The notes: generated by a model from the sequence alone, not told the origin. A DNA stretch of 64,000 nt from Natronosalvus halobius (GCF_024138145.1 NZ_CP099997.1:2790001-2854000); one strand, 5' to 3'; shown: positions 17,617 to 25,720, numbered from the stretch's first letter. Numbers and translations: made by a program.

Positions 17617-17910
17617 CTAGACGAACGCGACGCCGGTAATCGAGAGCAACACGATTAGCAGCGCTCCGGGGACCCCGCCGAGGGCGACGATCACGAGCAC
17701 GATCGGGGTGATGGTAATCTCGAAGACGAACAGCCACTGTACGGCCAGGAGGACGAGCAACCCGGCGACCGCGTTGGCGAAGAGCGGCCGGACGGTGTCG
17801 ATGAGTCGCGACGCGCCGAAGACGAACGCTAGGGCGACGACCAGGATCAGGATCTCGAGGCCGGTGACCATGTCGGCTGGCACACCGCCGGAGGTGAAAA
17901 GCACGTCCAT
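17617..17910 (-). CDS. BofA-family membrane protein
   Basis: A 97-residue protein with three hydrophobic segments (about 18-34, 44-62, 68-95), including FANAVAGLLVLLAVQWLF and a C-terminal PGALLIVLLSITGVAFV. The NAVAGLL motif and length match the pro-sigma-K processing inhibitor BofA family, which has archaeal members without the sporulation context. Function here is unknown. It is convergent with the DUF7504-like gene. Confidence 0.75.
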   Translation of the reverse strand: MDVLFTSGGVPADMVTGLEILILVVALAFVFGASRLIDTVRPLFANAVAGLLVLLAVQWLFVFEITITPIVLVIVALGGVPGALLIVLLSITGVAFV

Positions 17911-17955
17911 TCACAAACGAAAGCCTTTACGCACCGCGCCCAGAAGTACGGACAC

Positions 17956-18028
17956 GGGACCGTGGGTTAGCCTGGTATACTTCGGGCCTTGGGTGCCCGT
18001 GACCCCGGTTCAAATCCGGGCGGTCCCA
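17956..18028 (+). tRNA. tRNA-Pro (UGG)
   Basis: A full cloverleaf of 73 nt. The acceptor stem is GGGACCG/CGGTCCC, the D-arm includes GGTTAGCCTGGTATAC, and the anticodon stem CGGGC/GCCCG encloses the loop CTTGGGT with anticodon TGG. The T-arm is CCCGG TTCAAAT CCGGG and the discriminator is A. No intron and no encoded CCA. A degenerate copy of its 3' end lies downstream at 18113-18135. Confidence 0.95.
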
Positions 18029-18072
18029 TGTTACTGCTGCGAGCAAATCCGCGAGTGGCATCACCCGGAATA

Positions 18073-18135
18073 CGCTCGGATTTGAACCAGGGAGGAGCGC
18101 CGCTCCGACCGTGGTTCACAATCCGGGCGGTCCCA
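18073..18135. repeat. Palindromic copy of the tRNA-Pro 3' end
   Basis: The left arm (18073-18099) contains CGGATTTGAACC, the complement of the tRNA-Pro T-arm, and the right arm (18101-18128) contains GGTTCACAATCCGGG. The centre is GGAGCGCCGCTCC. The right arm runs on into GCGGTCCCA, the acceptor end of tRNA-Pro, followed by CTTTTATC. The two arms form an imperfect hairpin of about 25 pairs. Similar units flank tRNA-Phe and tRNA-Val in this window. Confidence 0.8.
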
Positions 18136-18282
18136 CTTTTATCGTCGCGAGCAATCTCGCGAGCGACGACAACGTGAAGAGCACGGAGTTGAGACAGGCT
18201 GAGGACGTGCTCGCTTCGTTCGAAGAATCCCACCTGAAGTTCACAACTCGGCTGTTCGAGAATTTCAAACGTCCCTGCTACG

Positions 18283-18564
18283 TTACTCCGCCAGTTCGGC
18301 CTCGAGCGAGAGCCACCAGAGGTGCCACCGCCCCTCCACGTGCAGGTGCTCGAGTGTATCGTCCTGGACCATGGCCGACAGCAGTTCGTGCATCTCCTCG
18401 ACCGGAACTGAGTACTGGCCGGCCAGGTACTGCGTGTTGACGACGGGTACGGGTGCGGCCCGGATCGCCTCGACGATTTCCTGTGGGGTGGCTTGGCCGT
18501 CGTCGCTGTCGCCGGAATCTGAACTCACGTCCGCCCGTGGTCGAGAATCAGTTTCGACTGGCAT
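18283..18564 (-). CDS. Small winged-helix-like protein, hypothetical
   Basis: A 93-residue acidic protein. After a disordered N-terminus (SRPRADVSSDSGDSDDGQ) the sequence ATPQEIVEAIRAAPVPVVNTQYLAGQYSVPVEEMHELLSAMVQDDTLEHLHVEGRW can be read as three helices and a wing, i.e. a small winged-helix DNA-binding fold. The end is tryptophan-rich (WHLWWLSLEAE). The role as a regulator is inference. Confidence 0.65.
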   Translation of the reverse strand: MPVETDSRPRADVSSDSGDSDDGQATPQEIVEAIRAAPVPVVNTQYLAGQYSVPVEEMHELLSAMVQDDTLEHLHVEGRWHLWWLSLEAELAE

Positions 18565-18721
18565 AGACGAACTACTCCCCCGGGCGTGTTGAACCCTTCA
18601 TTCAGCCACCGCCGTGTCGTTTACAGCCTGCGTCGTCACGTTCCTGGACGAGTCACCTGGCGTGAACGTCATCGCGAGGGCGAGTAGGGATTATCAGTGC
18701 AACGGTGGTACGACGGGTGCC

Positions 18722-18928
18722 ATGACGGCAGTCAAAGTCATCCGCGTGATGGGTACGTCAGAGGAGTCCTGGGAAGAAGCCGCTCGAGAAGCGTTCCGCG
18801 AGGCGAGCCAGACGGTCGACGACATCTCGGGAATCAACGTCGAACGGTGGACGGCCGACGTCGAGGACGGCGAAATCGTGGAGTACAAGGCGACGACGGA
18901 GATCGCGTTCCCGGTCGAGCACTCGTAG
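18722..18928 (+). CDS. Dodecin (flavin-binding protein)
   Basis: A 68-residue protein that should form a hollow dodecamer storing riboflavin or other flavins. The dodecin pattern is complete: VKVIRVMGTSEESWEEAAREAF, ASQTVDDISGINVERWTADVEDG and IVEYKATTEIAFPVE, with the flavin-stacking tryptophan in ERW. The start at 18722 gives the normal length. Confidence 0.93.
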   Translation: MTAVKVIRVMGTSEESWEEAAREAFREASQTVDDISGINVERWTADVEDGEIVEYKATTEIAFPVEHS

Positions 18929-19069
18929 TCGCACTCGAGGGCTGCGTCGTCCGCCGAAGCCTCGAGACGGGACGGCCGGGTGGCAGCCAGACGAACCGAA
19001 CGCCGACGAGAGCCGACCGGCCGCCGTGACGCGACACGTTTTTCTCGCCACCGGTCCGTCTTCGATTAT

Positions 19070-19549
19070 ATGTTCCGTTCTGGCGCGTTCGTCGCCGAGC
19101 ACGTCTCGCCGGCGATCGACGAACAGGTACAGCCCAACGGCGTCGACCTCACCGTCGACGTCGTCTTCGACCAGCTCGAGCCGGGCCGGATAACCCGCGA
19201 CGGCAAGGAGATCGGCGACCGGGTCGCCCGCCCGCTCGAGGAACTCGAGCGCAAGGACCCCGATAAGTACTACCTGCCGGTCGGTTCCTACATCGTGCGG
19301 TACGGCGAGCAGATTCGGATCCCGGAGGGACACGTCGGGTTCGTCTACCCGCGCTCGTCGCTCATGCGAAACTCGTGTATGCTCAACACGGCCGTCTGGG
19401 ACGCGGGTTACGAGGGTCGCGGCGAGGGGCTCTTGCAGGTCCACCACGACGTCGAACTCGAGCGCGGGGCGCGGATCGCCCAGCTCGTCTTCGCGCAGGC
19501 CGATCACGACGAGACGTACGACGGGAGCTATCAGGGCGAACATCTCTGA
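19070..19549 (+). CDS. dut: dUTPase / dCTP deaminase family enzyme
   Basis: A 159-residue trimeric-type nucleotide hydrolase or deaminase that keeps dUTP low and supplies dUMP. Visible signatures are VQPNGVDLTVD, VGFVYPRSSLMRNSCMLNTAVWDAGYEGRG, with the PRSSLMR phosphate-binding motif, and GARIAQLVFAQ. Haloarchaeal genes of this type are usually named dut, though the sequence type is close to dcd. The start at 19070 follows a TTATA patch. Confidence 0.85.
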   Translation: MFRSGAFVAEHVSPAIDEQVQPNGVDLTVDVVFDQLEPGRITRDGKEIGDRVARPLEELERKDPDKYYLPVGSYIVRYGEQIRIPEGHVGFVYPRSSLMRNSCMLNTAVWDAGYEGRGEGLLQVHHDVELERGARIAQLVFAQADHDETYDGSYQGEHL

Positions 19550-19557
19550 CGCTGGGC

Positions 19558-19601
19558 GTTCTCAGTGCCAGTCGCTGGATGTTCTCAATGCCAGTCGCTG
19601 G
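19558..19601. repeat. Two imperfect 21-bp direct repeats after the dut gene
   Basis: GTTCTCAGTGCCAGTCGCTGG (19558-19578, split here as GTTCTCAGTG then CCAGTCGCTGG) recurs at 19581-19601 with one base changed. The copies follow the dut stop codon within 10 bp and end before the facing deacetylase gene. Confidence 0.75.
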
Positions 19602-19642
19602 GTTCCCCTCCCCAACTCGCGAAGCAGATTCTACGCCCGCCG

Positions 19643-20524
19643 TTACCGTTTCCTGGTCGTCATTCCGAGCGCGTTTCTCGACATCGCCACCGGCCGACTC
19701 ATCGCTCGAATCGCTTCGTCGGCGGCCGAGCGCACACGCCCCTGCGCCCGGTGGAGCGGCACCACGGCTCGTTTTCCGGCCTCGGCGGCGACGTCCCAGC
19801 TCACTCGCTCGACGAACTCACCGCGCGAGCGTGCCCACCGGCTGGGGTGTGCAAGGACGTACAGTCGAGGACAGGCACCCGACTCGAGCAGGTTGATGAG
19901 ATCCTCGGTGGTGTCGATGCGGCCGGTAGTCGGATCGACGACGCCCCAGTGACGACCGGTATCCGAGACGTACGTCGGCTTCCGCGGGTTCGCGTCGTCC
20001 GTTTCGATGGAGCCGTAGGCGGTCCCGGCAAGACCGTACTGCTCGGGCGGGCGCGCTTCGTCCCACATGTCGGTGTTGAGGTGGGGTGAGAGGGGACTGC
20101 CGTGTGAACACGCCGTCGTCACGTCGATGTGGGCGCGAAACCGCTCGAGATTCCGCTCGAACGCCTCGTAGGCGGGTTCGCGGCTTCCTCCTGCCCGTGC
20201 GAGGTCCTCGTAGTGGTAGCCGACCTCGTGGCCGAGGCCGACGAGAGTGCGAGCGAACTCGGGACTGAACGTCGACGTACGGAGGTAGTAGGTCGCCTGG
20301 ATGCCGTACTCGGACTCGAGGTGAGCCATCGAGCGCGCGATGCTCGGCCGCCGGTCGACGTCGTGGCGAACGATTGCGTACCGTTCGGGGACCGTCTCTG
20401 TCTCGAGAAACGACGCCACGGAGTACGTCTCGTACCCCTGTTCGTTCAGGGTCCCGAGCAGTCGTTCGTACGCATCGAACGTAAAGTCCCGAACGACGAA
20501 CTGTCCGTCTCCAATGAGGCTCAT
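19643..20524 (-). CDS. Polysaccharide deacetylase-like (NodB-fold) protein
   Basis: A 293-residue cytoplasmic protein with the NodB-type start YAIVRHDVDRRPSIARSM, where the HDVD motif gives the catalytic aspartate and metal-binding aspartate. It continues with YGIQATYYLRTSTF, GHEVGYHYEDL and a late LYVLAHPSRWARS, whose histidine completes the metal site. Such proteins in archaea are linked with cell-surface glycan or lipid-linked sugar modification. The family is clear; the substrate is not. Confidence 0.82.
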   Translation of the reverse strand: MSLIGDGQFVVRDFTFDAYERLLGTLNEQGYETYSVASFLETETVPERYAIVRHDVDRRPSIARSMAHLESEYGIQATYYLRTSTFSPEFARTLVGLGHEVGYHYEDLARAGGSREPAYEAFERNLERFRAHIDVTTACSHGSPLSPHLNTDMWDEARPPEQYGLAGTAYGSIETDDANPRKPTYVSDTGRHWGVVDPTTGRIDTTEDLINLLESGACPRLYVLAHPSRWARSRGEFVERVSWDVAAEAGKRAVVPLHRAQGRVRSAADEAIRAMSRPVAMSRNALGMTTRKR

Positions 20525-20663
20525 GTACCGGCGATACTTCCTTCTCAGTGATAATTATCGACGCACTACTCTCACGCCGGGTGATCGTATGGTCTCCGTT
20601 CCGGACGAACCAGCGGGTTGACGGTGGTCGCCCTTTTTACGCGCCGACCCCTTCCGTCCGAGC

Positions 20664-21218
20664 ATGATGGCCACGACGCACGTCTTCGTTGGACTCGCGC
20701 TCGTGGCCCCTGCGGCCGTCGCCGTTCCGGAACTCGCGACCCCGCTCGCCATCGGCGCAGTCGTCGGCGGCCTCCTCCCGGACGTCGACCTCGTGTTGAC
20801 CCACCGAAAGACGTTTCACTTCCCCGTCTTCGGATTCCTCGCCGCCGGTTTGGCCGTTGGACTCGCGGCAGTCGCGCCTTCTGCGATTACGGCGGGTATC
20901 GCTGCCTGCGTCGTCAGCGCCTGGGTTCACGCTGCGACCGACGTCCTGGGCGGAGGCCCGGAGATGGATCCCTGGCGAAACCCGAGCGAGCGCGCCGTCT
21001 ACGACCACGTTCGAGGGGCGTGGATTCGACCGCGACGGCTAATCCGGTACGACGGCGCACCGGAGGACGCTCTCCTCGCGACGGTGCTGGCCGTTCCCGC
21101 GCTCGTCGCCTTCTCGGGGTCGGTTCAGTGGCTGATCGTCGCCGGCGTCGGCGTCTCCCTGGCGTACGCGCTCTGCAGACGGCGGCTGGTCGAGTGGGTC
21201 CCGGACTGGATCGAGTGA
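20664..21218 (+). CDS. YdjM/DUF457-type membrane protein
   Basis: A 184-residue protein with four or five hydrophobic helices and the family motifs THVFVGLAL, GGLLPDVDLVLTHRKTFHFP and WVHAATDVLGGG. The conserved His and Asp residues lie at the membrane edge and give the family its name as putative membrane metal-dependent hydrolases. Function is unknown. A second family member is at 28618-29136. Confidence 0.82.
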   Translation: MMATTHVFVGLALVAPAAVAVPELATPLAIGAVVGGLLPDVDLVLTHRKTFHFPVFGFLAAGLAVGLAAVAPSAITAGIAACVVSAWVHAATDVLGGGPEMDPWRNPSERAVYDHVRGAWIRPRRLIRYDGAPEDALLATVLAVPALVAFSGSVQWLIVAGVGVSLAYALCRRRLVEWVPDWIE

Positions 21219-21385
21219 CTATAGCAGGCGTCGAACGTCAGTGCTACTCGGTCGCGACTGGACGGCCGGAACCAGGCGTTCCGGCCGGGAGCCTGCGACC
21301 GAGGGGTAAATCGGTTCAACGACTACTATGTCATCGGCGCCGACGAGTCGCAACGCTGATACGCTCGGTCGCCGACCGAGCGAAC

Positions 21386-21865
21386 ATGCTCGTGGACATC
21401 GCCTCCCGGATCGCCCACCTGCTGTTCGCCGCAATCTGGGCCGGGAGCGTCTTCTACGTCGCGTTCGTGGTGTTGCCGCTGGCTCGAGACGGCGCGTTCA
21501 ACACGACGAAGCCCCTCGAGGGAATCACGACCCGACTCACGACGATATCGCGCGTGAGCGCAGTCGCACTCTTGCTCACTGGCGGGCACCTCGCCGGGAT
21601 CGGCTACTCGTTCGACGGCGTCGGCAAACCGAGCCTGCTCTCCTCGCCGAACGGGCGACTCGTCGTGCTCATGGTCGTCTGCTGGCTGCTCCTCGCCGCG
21701 CTGGTCGAGATCGGTGCGAAGCGCCTCGAATCGGGGCTCAACGGTAAGAAGCTCCGCGAACCGGCTCAGCGTGCGCTTCCGCTGTTCCGAGCTGGAGCGG
21801 TCGTGGGACTGCTCTTGCTCGTCATCGGCGGCGTCATCACCTCGGGCGCTGTCTACGTCCTGTAG
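21386..21865 (+). CDS. CopD-like membrane protein
   Basis: A 159-residue protein with four membrane helices: SRIAHLLFAAIWAGSVFYVAF, ISRVSAVALLLTGGHLAGIGY, LVVLMVVCWLLLAALVEIG and AGAVVGLLLLVIGGVITSGA. The conserved His in IAHLLFAAIWAG and TGGHLAG resembles the CopD/DUF4149 fold, which binds copper or haem. The start at 21386 excludes a long upstream frame that is a shadow of the preceding gene. Confidence 0.72.
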   Translation: MLVDIASRIAHLLFAAIWAGSVFYVAFVVLPLARDGAFNTTKPLEGITTRLTTISRVSAVALLLTGGHLAGIGYSFDGVGKPSLLSSPNGRLVVLMVVCWLLLAALVEIGAKRLESGLNGKKLREPAQRALPLFRAGAVVGLLLLVIGGVITSGAVYVL

Positions 21866-21969
21866 CACCATCTGACGCCGTCTATCCCCGATACGGCCTG
21901 TTCTAAAGATGTCAATCGAATGTATTCTTGCGAAAGATACTTAGTCGGTTACTGTTAGGTAGCTTCATA

Positions 21970-22410
21970 ATGATTAGAGGTAAGGACGTGGCCGTGTCGC
22001 TTCTCTTCGTTGGCTCCGCGGCCGCCGCTGGCTATCTCCTTCGATCCGCCGGGAAACGCGACCCTGACGCCCGGTCGAAGGCCGACGTCGGAGCGCGAAT
22101 CGTCGACGACGTTCCTCACAACGCAACCGTCGTCGACAGCTCGAGCCGCCGACTCCGTCGCTTGCCCGGTGCCTCGCGAGCGATTCGTCGCGCGGTCCGT
22201 AACGACGCCCGCGAGGAGTGGGAACACGTCACGCTCGAGCGCGACGGCTCCTGGGAGATCGTCGACGCGATTCGGCGCTCGCTCCCGTACTACGACGGTC
22301 GTACCGGTGAGTACAACGGCGTCTACGTCAAACACGGCGACACCGTGATCGTCCTGGACGCGATCGGCTGGGCGCGTATCCAGGGACAAGAACCTGTCCA
22401 GGAGCGGTGA
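21970..22410 (+). CDS. Membrane-anchored hypothetical protein
   Basis: A 146-residue protein. One N-terminal hydrophobic helix (VAVSLLFVGSAAAAGYLL) is followed by a soluble part with an arginine-rich helix (SSSRRLRRLPGASRAIRRAVRNDAREEW) and strands ending in VYVKHGDTVIVLDAIGWARIQ. An ATG at 21928 would add 14 residues; 21970 (MIRGKDVAVS) is preferred as it starts the hydrophobic region normally. No family recognised. Confidence 0.65.
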   Translation: MIRGKDVAVSLLFVGSAAAAGYLLRSAGKRDPDARSKADVGARIVDDVPHNATVVDSSSRRLRRLPGASRAIRRAVRNDAREEWEHVTLERDGSWEIVDAIRRSLPYYDGRTGEYNGVYVKHGDTVIVLDAIGWARIQGQEPVQER

Positions 22411-22411
22411 G

Positions 22412-24013
22412 CTAGTTTTCGAAGCGTGCCTGAACGAACGGCTGGACGTCGTCGATGTCGGAGAGGCGAGAGTCCGAAATGAGGACTGCCTCGGTCTCCT
22501 CGAGCGGGACCGAGAGGCTGATCTCCTTCGTTCGGCCGTATCGCCCCTTCGAGACGACGACGGCGTTGACGATGCCGAGCATGTCGAGTTCGCTAATGAG
22601 GTCGGTGACCCGTCGCTGGGTCAGGATGTCGGCGTCGATCTCGTCGCATAGTCGCTTGTAGATGTTGAACACTTCGCCGGTGTTGATGCTGTGGACGCCG
22701 TTTTTCTCGAGTGAGATGATCGCGAAGAGGACGAGTTTACTCTGGGTCGGGAGGGTGCGGACGACCTCGACGACGCGGTCGAGTTCGATCTTGTCCTGGG
22801 CCTGGCGGACGTGTTCCTCGACGATGGTTTCGGCCTGGGAGCGCTCGGCGAGTTCGCCCGCGGTCCGGAGCAAGTCGAGCGCGCGTCGGGCGTCACCGTG
22901 TTCCTGGGCGGCGAAGGCCGCACAGAGCGGAATGACGTCCGTCGACAGGGAGTCTCCCTTGAACGCGACCTCCGACCGGTGCTGGAGGATGTCCCGGAGC
23001 TGGTTGGCGTCGTAGGGCGGGAAGACGATCTCTTCTTCCCCGAGACTGGACTTGACTCGGGGATCGAGGAAGTCCGTGAACTTCAGGTCGTTCGAGATGC
23101 CGATGATCGACACCCGCGAGTTGACGAGTTCGGAGTTCATCCGCGAGAGGTTGTAGAGCGTGTCGTCGCCCGACTTCTCGACCAGTTTGTCGATTTCGTC
23201 GAGCATGATGACGACGACGCGTTCGGAGTAGTCGACGGCGTCGAAGAAGACGCTGTAGACCCGGTCAGTCGGCCATCCGGTCATCGGTACCTCCTCGAAC
23301 TCCTCGCGGTCGGCCTCGAGCGAGGCGATCTCCTCGTCTACGTCCGCGATGGAGTCGAACGACTCGTCCTGGAGGGCTGGCGACGCTTTGGCTTCCGTCT
23401 CGCTCGAGTTCTCGTTCGTCCAGTCGACGTTGTCCTCGTCCGTCCCGTCGACGCTGTCTTCGTCCGCTCCGTCGTCCTCGTCTGTGCCGTCGTTCGACTC
23501 CTCGAGCGCCTCTCGCATCGACTCGAGTGTTTCGATCCGGTCGTCGATTCGCGCCTCGTTCTCCTCGATGAACTTGTTGGCGAGCTGGGCGAGTACGCGG
23601 TACTGCGTGTCGGTGACCTCGCAGTTGATGTACTCGACGTCACACGGGACGCTGTACTTCTGGGAGGTGCTCTCGAGTTCCTTGCTGACGAACTTCGCGC
23701 TCGCGGTCTTGCCGGTCCCGGTCTTGCCGTAAATCAGGATGTTCGACGGCGTCTCCCCTCGAAGGGCCGCGACGAGGATCGTCGCCATCTTGTTGATCTG
23801 ATCGCTTCGATGGGGCAGTTCGTGTGGCGTGTACGACGGCCGAAGCACTTCCTTGTTCTCGAAAATCGGTTCGCCGCTGAGCAAATCGTCGAACAGTCCC
23901 TGGTTCGACTCTTCGCCTTCGGTGGCACTCTCGAGATCTGCCATGAAGCCAGCCGGCAACTCTCGATCGCCTGAACGGCTCGAATCCGTGGTATCTGGTT
24001 TCTCGTCTGACAT
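22412..24013 (-). CDS. orc1: Orc1/Cdc6 replication initiator
   Basis: Origin-binding AAA+ protein that recognises ORB elements and loads the MCM helicase. The 533-residue protein has Walker A YGKTGTGKTAS, Walker B VVIMLDEIDK, sensor 1 IIGISND, sensor 2 GDARRALDLLR and a C-terminal winged helix (RVTDLISELDMLGIVNAV). Between Walker A and B is an acidic insertion of about 60 residues (roughly 165-230) with repeated GTDEDD, GADEDS and GTDEDN units. Two ORB-like sites upstream and an AT-rich gap indicate that this is the initiator of an adjacent origin, most like the conserved haloarchaeal orc1-1/oriC1 pair. Confidence 0.93.
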   Translation of the reverse strand: MSDEKPDTTDSSRSGDRELPAGFMADLESATEGEESNQGLFDDLLSGEPIFENKEVLRPSYTPHELPHRSDQINKMATILVAALRGETPSNILIYGKTGTGKTASAKFVSKELESTSQKYSVPCDVEYINCEVTDTQYRVLAQLANKFIEENEARIDDRIETLESMREALEESNDGTDEDDGADEDSVDGTDEDNVDWTNENSSETEAKASPALQDESFDSIADVDEEIASLEADREEFEEVPMTGWPTDRVYSVFFDAVDYSERVVVIMLDEIDKLVEKSGDDTLYNLSRMNSELVNSRVSIIGISNDLKFTDFLDPRVKSSLGEEEIVFPPYDANQLRDILQHRSEVAFKGDSLSTDVIPLCAAFAAQEHGDARRALDLLRTAGELAERSQAETIVEEHVRQAQDKIELDRVVEVVRTLPTQSKLVLFAIISLEKNGVHSINTGEVFNIYKRLCDEIDADILTQRRVTDLISELDMLGIVNAVVVSKGRYGRTKEISLSVPLEETEAVLISDSRLSDIDDVQPFVQARFEN

Positions 24014-24025
24014 TCGTCGTACGCG

Positions 24026-24049
24026 TACCCCCTCATTTCGTGTGGAGCG
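24026..24049 (-). promoter_or_regulatory. ORB-like origin recognition box 1
   Basis: The minus strand reads CTCCACACGAAATGAGGGGG then TACG. This fits the archaeal ORB plan of TCCA, then GAAA, then a G-string (TCCAnnnGAAAnnnGGGG). It lies 13-36 bp before the orc1 start and could also let Orc1 control its own gene. Confidence 0.65.
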
Positions 24050-24264
24050 CTCGACCCAAAACAGCCCGTAGATGGCATAAATCCCCAGTTAAATGGCGAT
24101 TTGAATACGGCGCGTGTTCTCTGGAGTCCAGTTGATGCAAACGAACCAAAGGAACACATCCATAATAAACGCTTCCCTTCAATCCGGGTAACGTTCTTCG
24201 GTGCGGCACTTTCTGTCTCGTCGACCGATACGTGACTAAAATCTCTACCCTCCATTATGGGGCA

Positions 24265-24699
24265 TTATAGGGCTATTTGGGCCGGTTTTGTTTCGGCCCG
24301 CACTTCACGATCTTGATCTCGCTCGATCTCGAGCGGCCCGTTCGAATCGATTTTCCGTCCGAATCGACCGCCGATACCCCTTCTTCGCGTGGAACCGGTG
24401 TTCGCTCCCGGAATGATCCCTGGTGAGCCGTTCGACGGGGGCTCGTCTCGAGCGCCCGCTTCGTCAGGGTCCTCGCCCGCATCGACCATGCCACCCGGCG
24501 TCCCCCACAGGTCACGGTCCTGGAGGTCGACTTTCCCGAGCAGGATCGACTCTCCGTCGACGACCGCGATCCGCGAACAGGGGCTCGGGTTGTAGAAGAC
24601 GTATTCCTCGCAGGCGTCACAGCAATGGACCGTCGGTGTATCGACTGGCGTCAGTTCTCCACCGCAGTAGTGACAGAACGTCGGCGGTTGGTTGCCCAT
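24265..24699 (-). pseudogene. Truncated NUDIX hydrolase with zinc ribbon
   Basis: The first ~85 of 144 codons give a normal N-terminus: a zinc ribbon (CHYCGGEL, HCCDACEEY), FYNPSPCSRIAVVDGESILLGK and LWGTPGGMVDAGEDPDEAGAR. That is the start of the Nudix box, but the essential REnnEEnG part is missing. Instead the frame runs through DEPPSNGSPGIIPGANTG and an arginine-rich tail that shows no protein pattern and contains an ORB-like site. No shifted frame restores the box. The 3' half of the gene appears to have been replaced by origin DNA, so the protein should be inactive as a NUDIX hydrolase. Confidence 0.7.
24372..24397 (-). promoter_or_regulatory. ORB-like origin recognition box 2
   Basis: The minus strand reads GGTTCCACGCGAAGAAGGGG then TATCGG. 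It matches box 1 in TTCCAC/CTCCAC, CGAA and the G-string. It lies inside the tail of the broken NUDIX frame. Confidence 0.65.
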
Positions 24700-24868
24700 A
24701 CGAACGCGAATGACGGGGTGGCGACAAGAGTGTTTGCCGGACGACGAGCACCTTCACCGAAGGTAGTCGCCTGGAGCGCCGTACACGGGCGAGAGCGAAA
24801 ACGGGGGACGTGAGCGCTCTCGTCTCATCTATGCATCTGTGGTGCCCGACCACGCGATACGGTGGGTC

Positions 24869-25411
24869 TCACTGGTCGGTGGGGTGCCCACCGTCAACGT
24901 CGGTCGACTCCGCGTACCGCTCCACGTTCGCGGCCGTCTCCCGCTGGGCTCCGTCGTAGGACGCCCCGAGTGCGATGAGGAAGCCGATAATCGCAGTCAC
25001 CAGCGCGATACCGCCGAGGGCGACGACGGCGATCGAGAGCACCGTTCCCGAGAGGGCCTGCGCCGAGGTCAACAAGGAAACGGCCGTCACTACTGCGATC
25101 AGTCCGAGCAGACGACCGAATCGACCGGCGTCGAATCCGCGACGGGAGTTGCCGTCGCCGACGTCGAAGATCTCGTTCAGGACGCCGCTGTACTCGTCGC
25201 CGGCAGCAACGTTCCCGAGCGAGTGAATCGAGTGGGCGATCCACAACCCGGCAGTGACGTTCAGGAGGGCTACGAACGAAACGAGGCCCACCTGCCCCTC
25301 GAGGAACAGGCCGACCAGGATCGCGTTGGCGAACGTGACGACCATGAGTCCGTGAATCGTGACCGAACGGGTGCCGAAGTCCTCGAAGAGCGTGACGTGT
25401 GCGAGCTTCAT
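24869..25411 (-). CDS. Four-helix membrane protein, hypothetical
   Basis: A 180-residue protein with hydrophobic segments at about 20-38 (TIHGLMVVTFANAILVGLF), 40-62, 98-118 and 122-148 (VLSIAVVALGGIALVTAIIGFLIAL). The loop between helices 2 and 3 carries HSIHSLGNVAAGDEYSG. The C-terminal 30 residues are acidic and cytoplasmic-like. No family is recognised. It is divergent from the membrane gene at 25721. Confidence 0.7.
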   Translation of the reverse strand: MKLAHVTLFEDFGTRSVTIHGLMVVTFANAILVGLFLEGQVGLVSFVALLNVTAGLWIAHSIHSLGNVAAGDEYSGVLNEIFDVGDGNSRRGFDAGRFGRLLGLIAVVTAVSLLTSAQALSGTVLSIAVVALGGIALVTAIIGFLIALGASYDGAQRETAANVERYAESTDVDGGHPTDQ

Positions 25412-25720
25412 GCTCCCTATTGGGGCCCGAGACGGATGGCGATAGACCCTTACAGTGACAATTTGGCCTGGGGGTGTCGATGTGTTTCATCGAGACGAGG
25501 GTGCGAGGACGGCGCCGCTACACGAAAGGTGTCGCTCGGGTGTCGTACGCCGAATCCCTGCCCCGGCGAGGAGGAGCGACGACACCAGTGCGTCCGGCGA
25601 TGTCGGTCCTACTGATCTGATCGGTCCAGACAGCCGCAGGCGCACTGATTTCGGTCCAAACGGCCGCAGATGTACTATTCCGGATGCGACGTTTTGTCGG
25701 TCGGATACGTATGGAGTTCT
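25412..25720. other. Intergenic region with an imperfect direct repeat
   Basis: The 309-bp divergent gap contains no supported gene. CGGTCCAGACAGCCGCAGG (from 25625) recurs as CGGTCCAAACGGCCGCAGA (from 25654), a 29-bp period directly upstream of the membrane gene at 25721. A TATA-like TTACAGTGACAATTTGG lies further left. Confidence 0.6.

Larger units (their letters stand above)
24014..24420. other. Probable chromosomal replication origin (oriC1-like)
   Basis: The DNA upstream of orc1 is poorer in GC than its surroundings, with stretches such as GGCATAAATCCCCAGTTAAAT, CATAATAAACG and GGGCATTATAGGG that could unwind. ORB-like sites flank this stretch at 24026-24049 and 24372-24397, in the same orientation. 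No gene fits the gap between 24014 and 24264. Placement next to orc1 is the usual haloarchaeal arrangement. Confidence 0.7.

Noticed and set aside
17967-18233. Frame containing MGPPGFEPGS next to tRNA-Pro
   Set aside because: This is translated tRNA DNA; such GFEP-type peptides are a known artefact of reading tRNA T-arms.
24265-24699. Functional NUDIX hydrolase
   Set aside because: The Nudix box stops after GGMVDAGEDPDEAGAR and lacks the REnnEE residues, so only the N-terminal half is retained.
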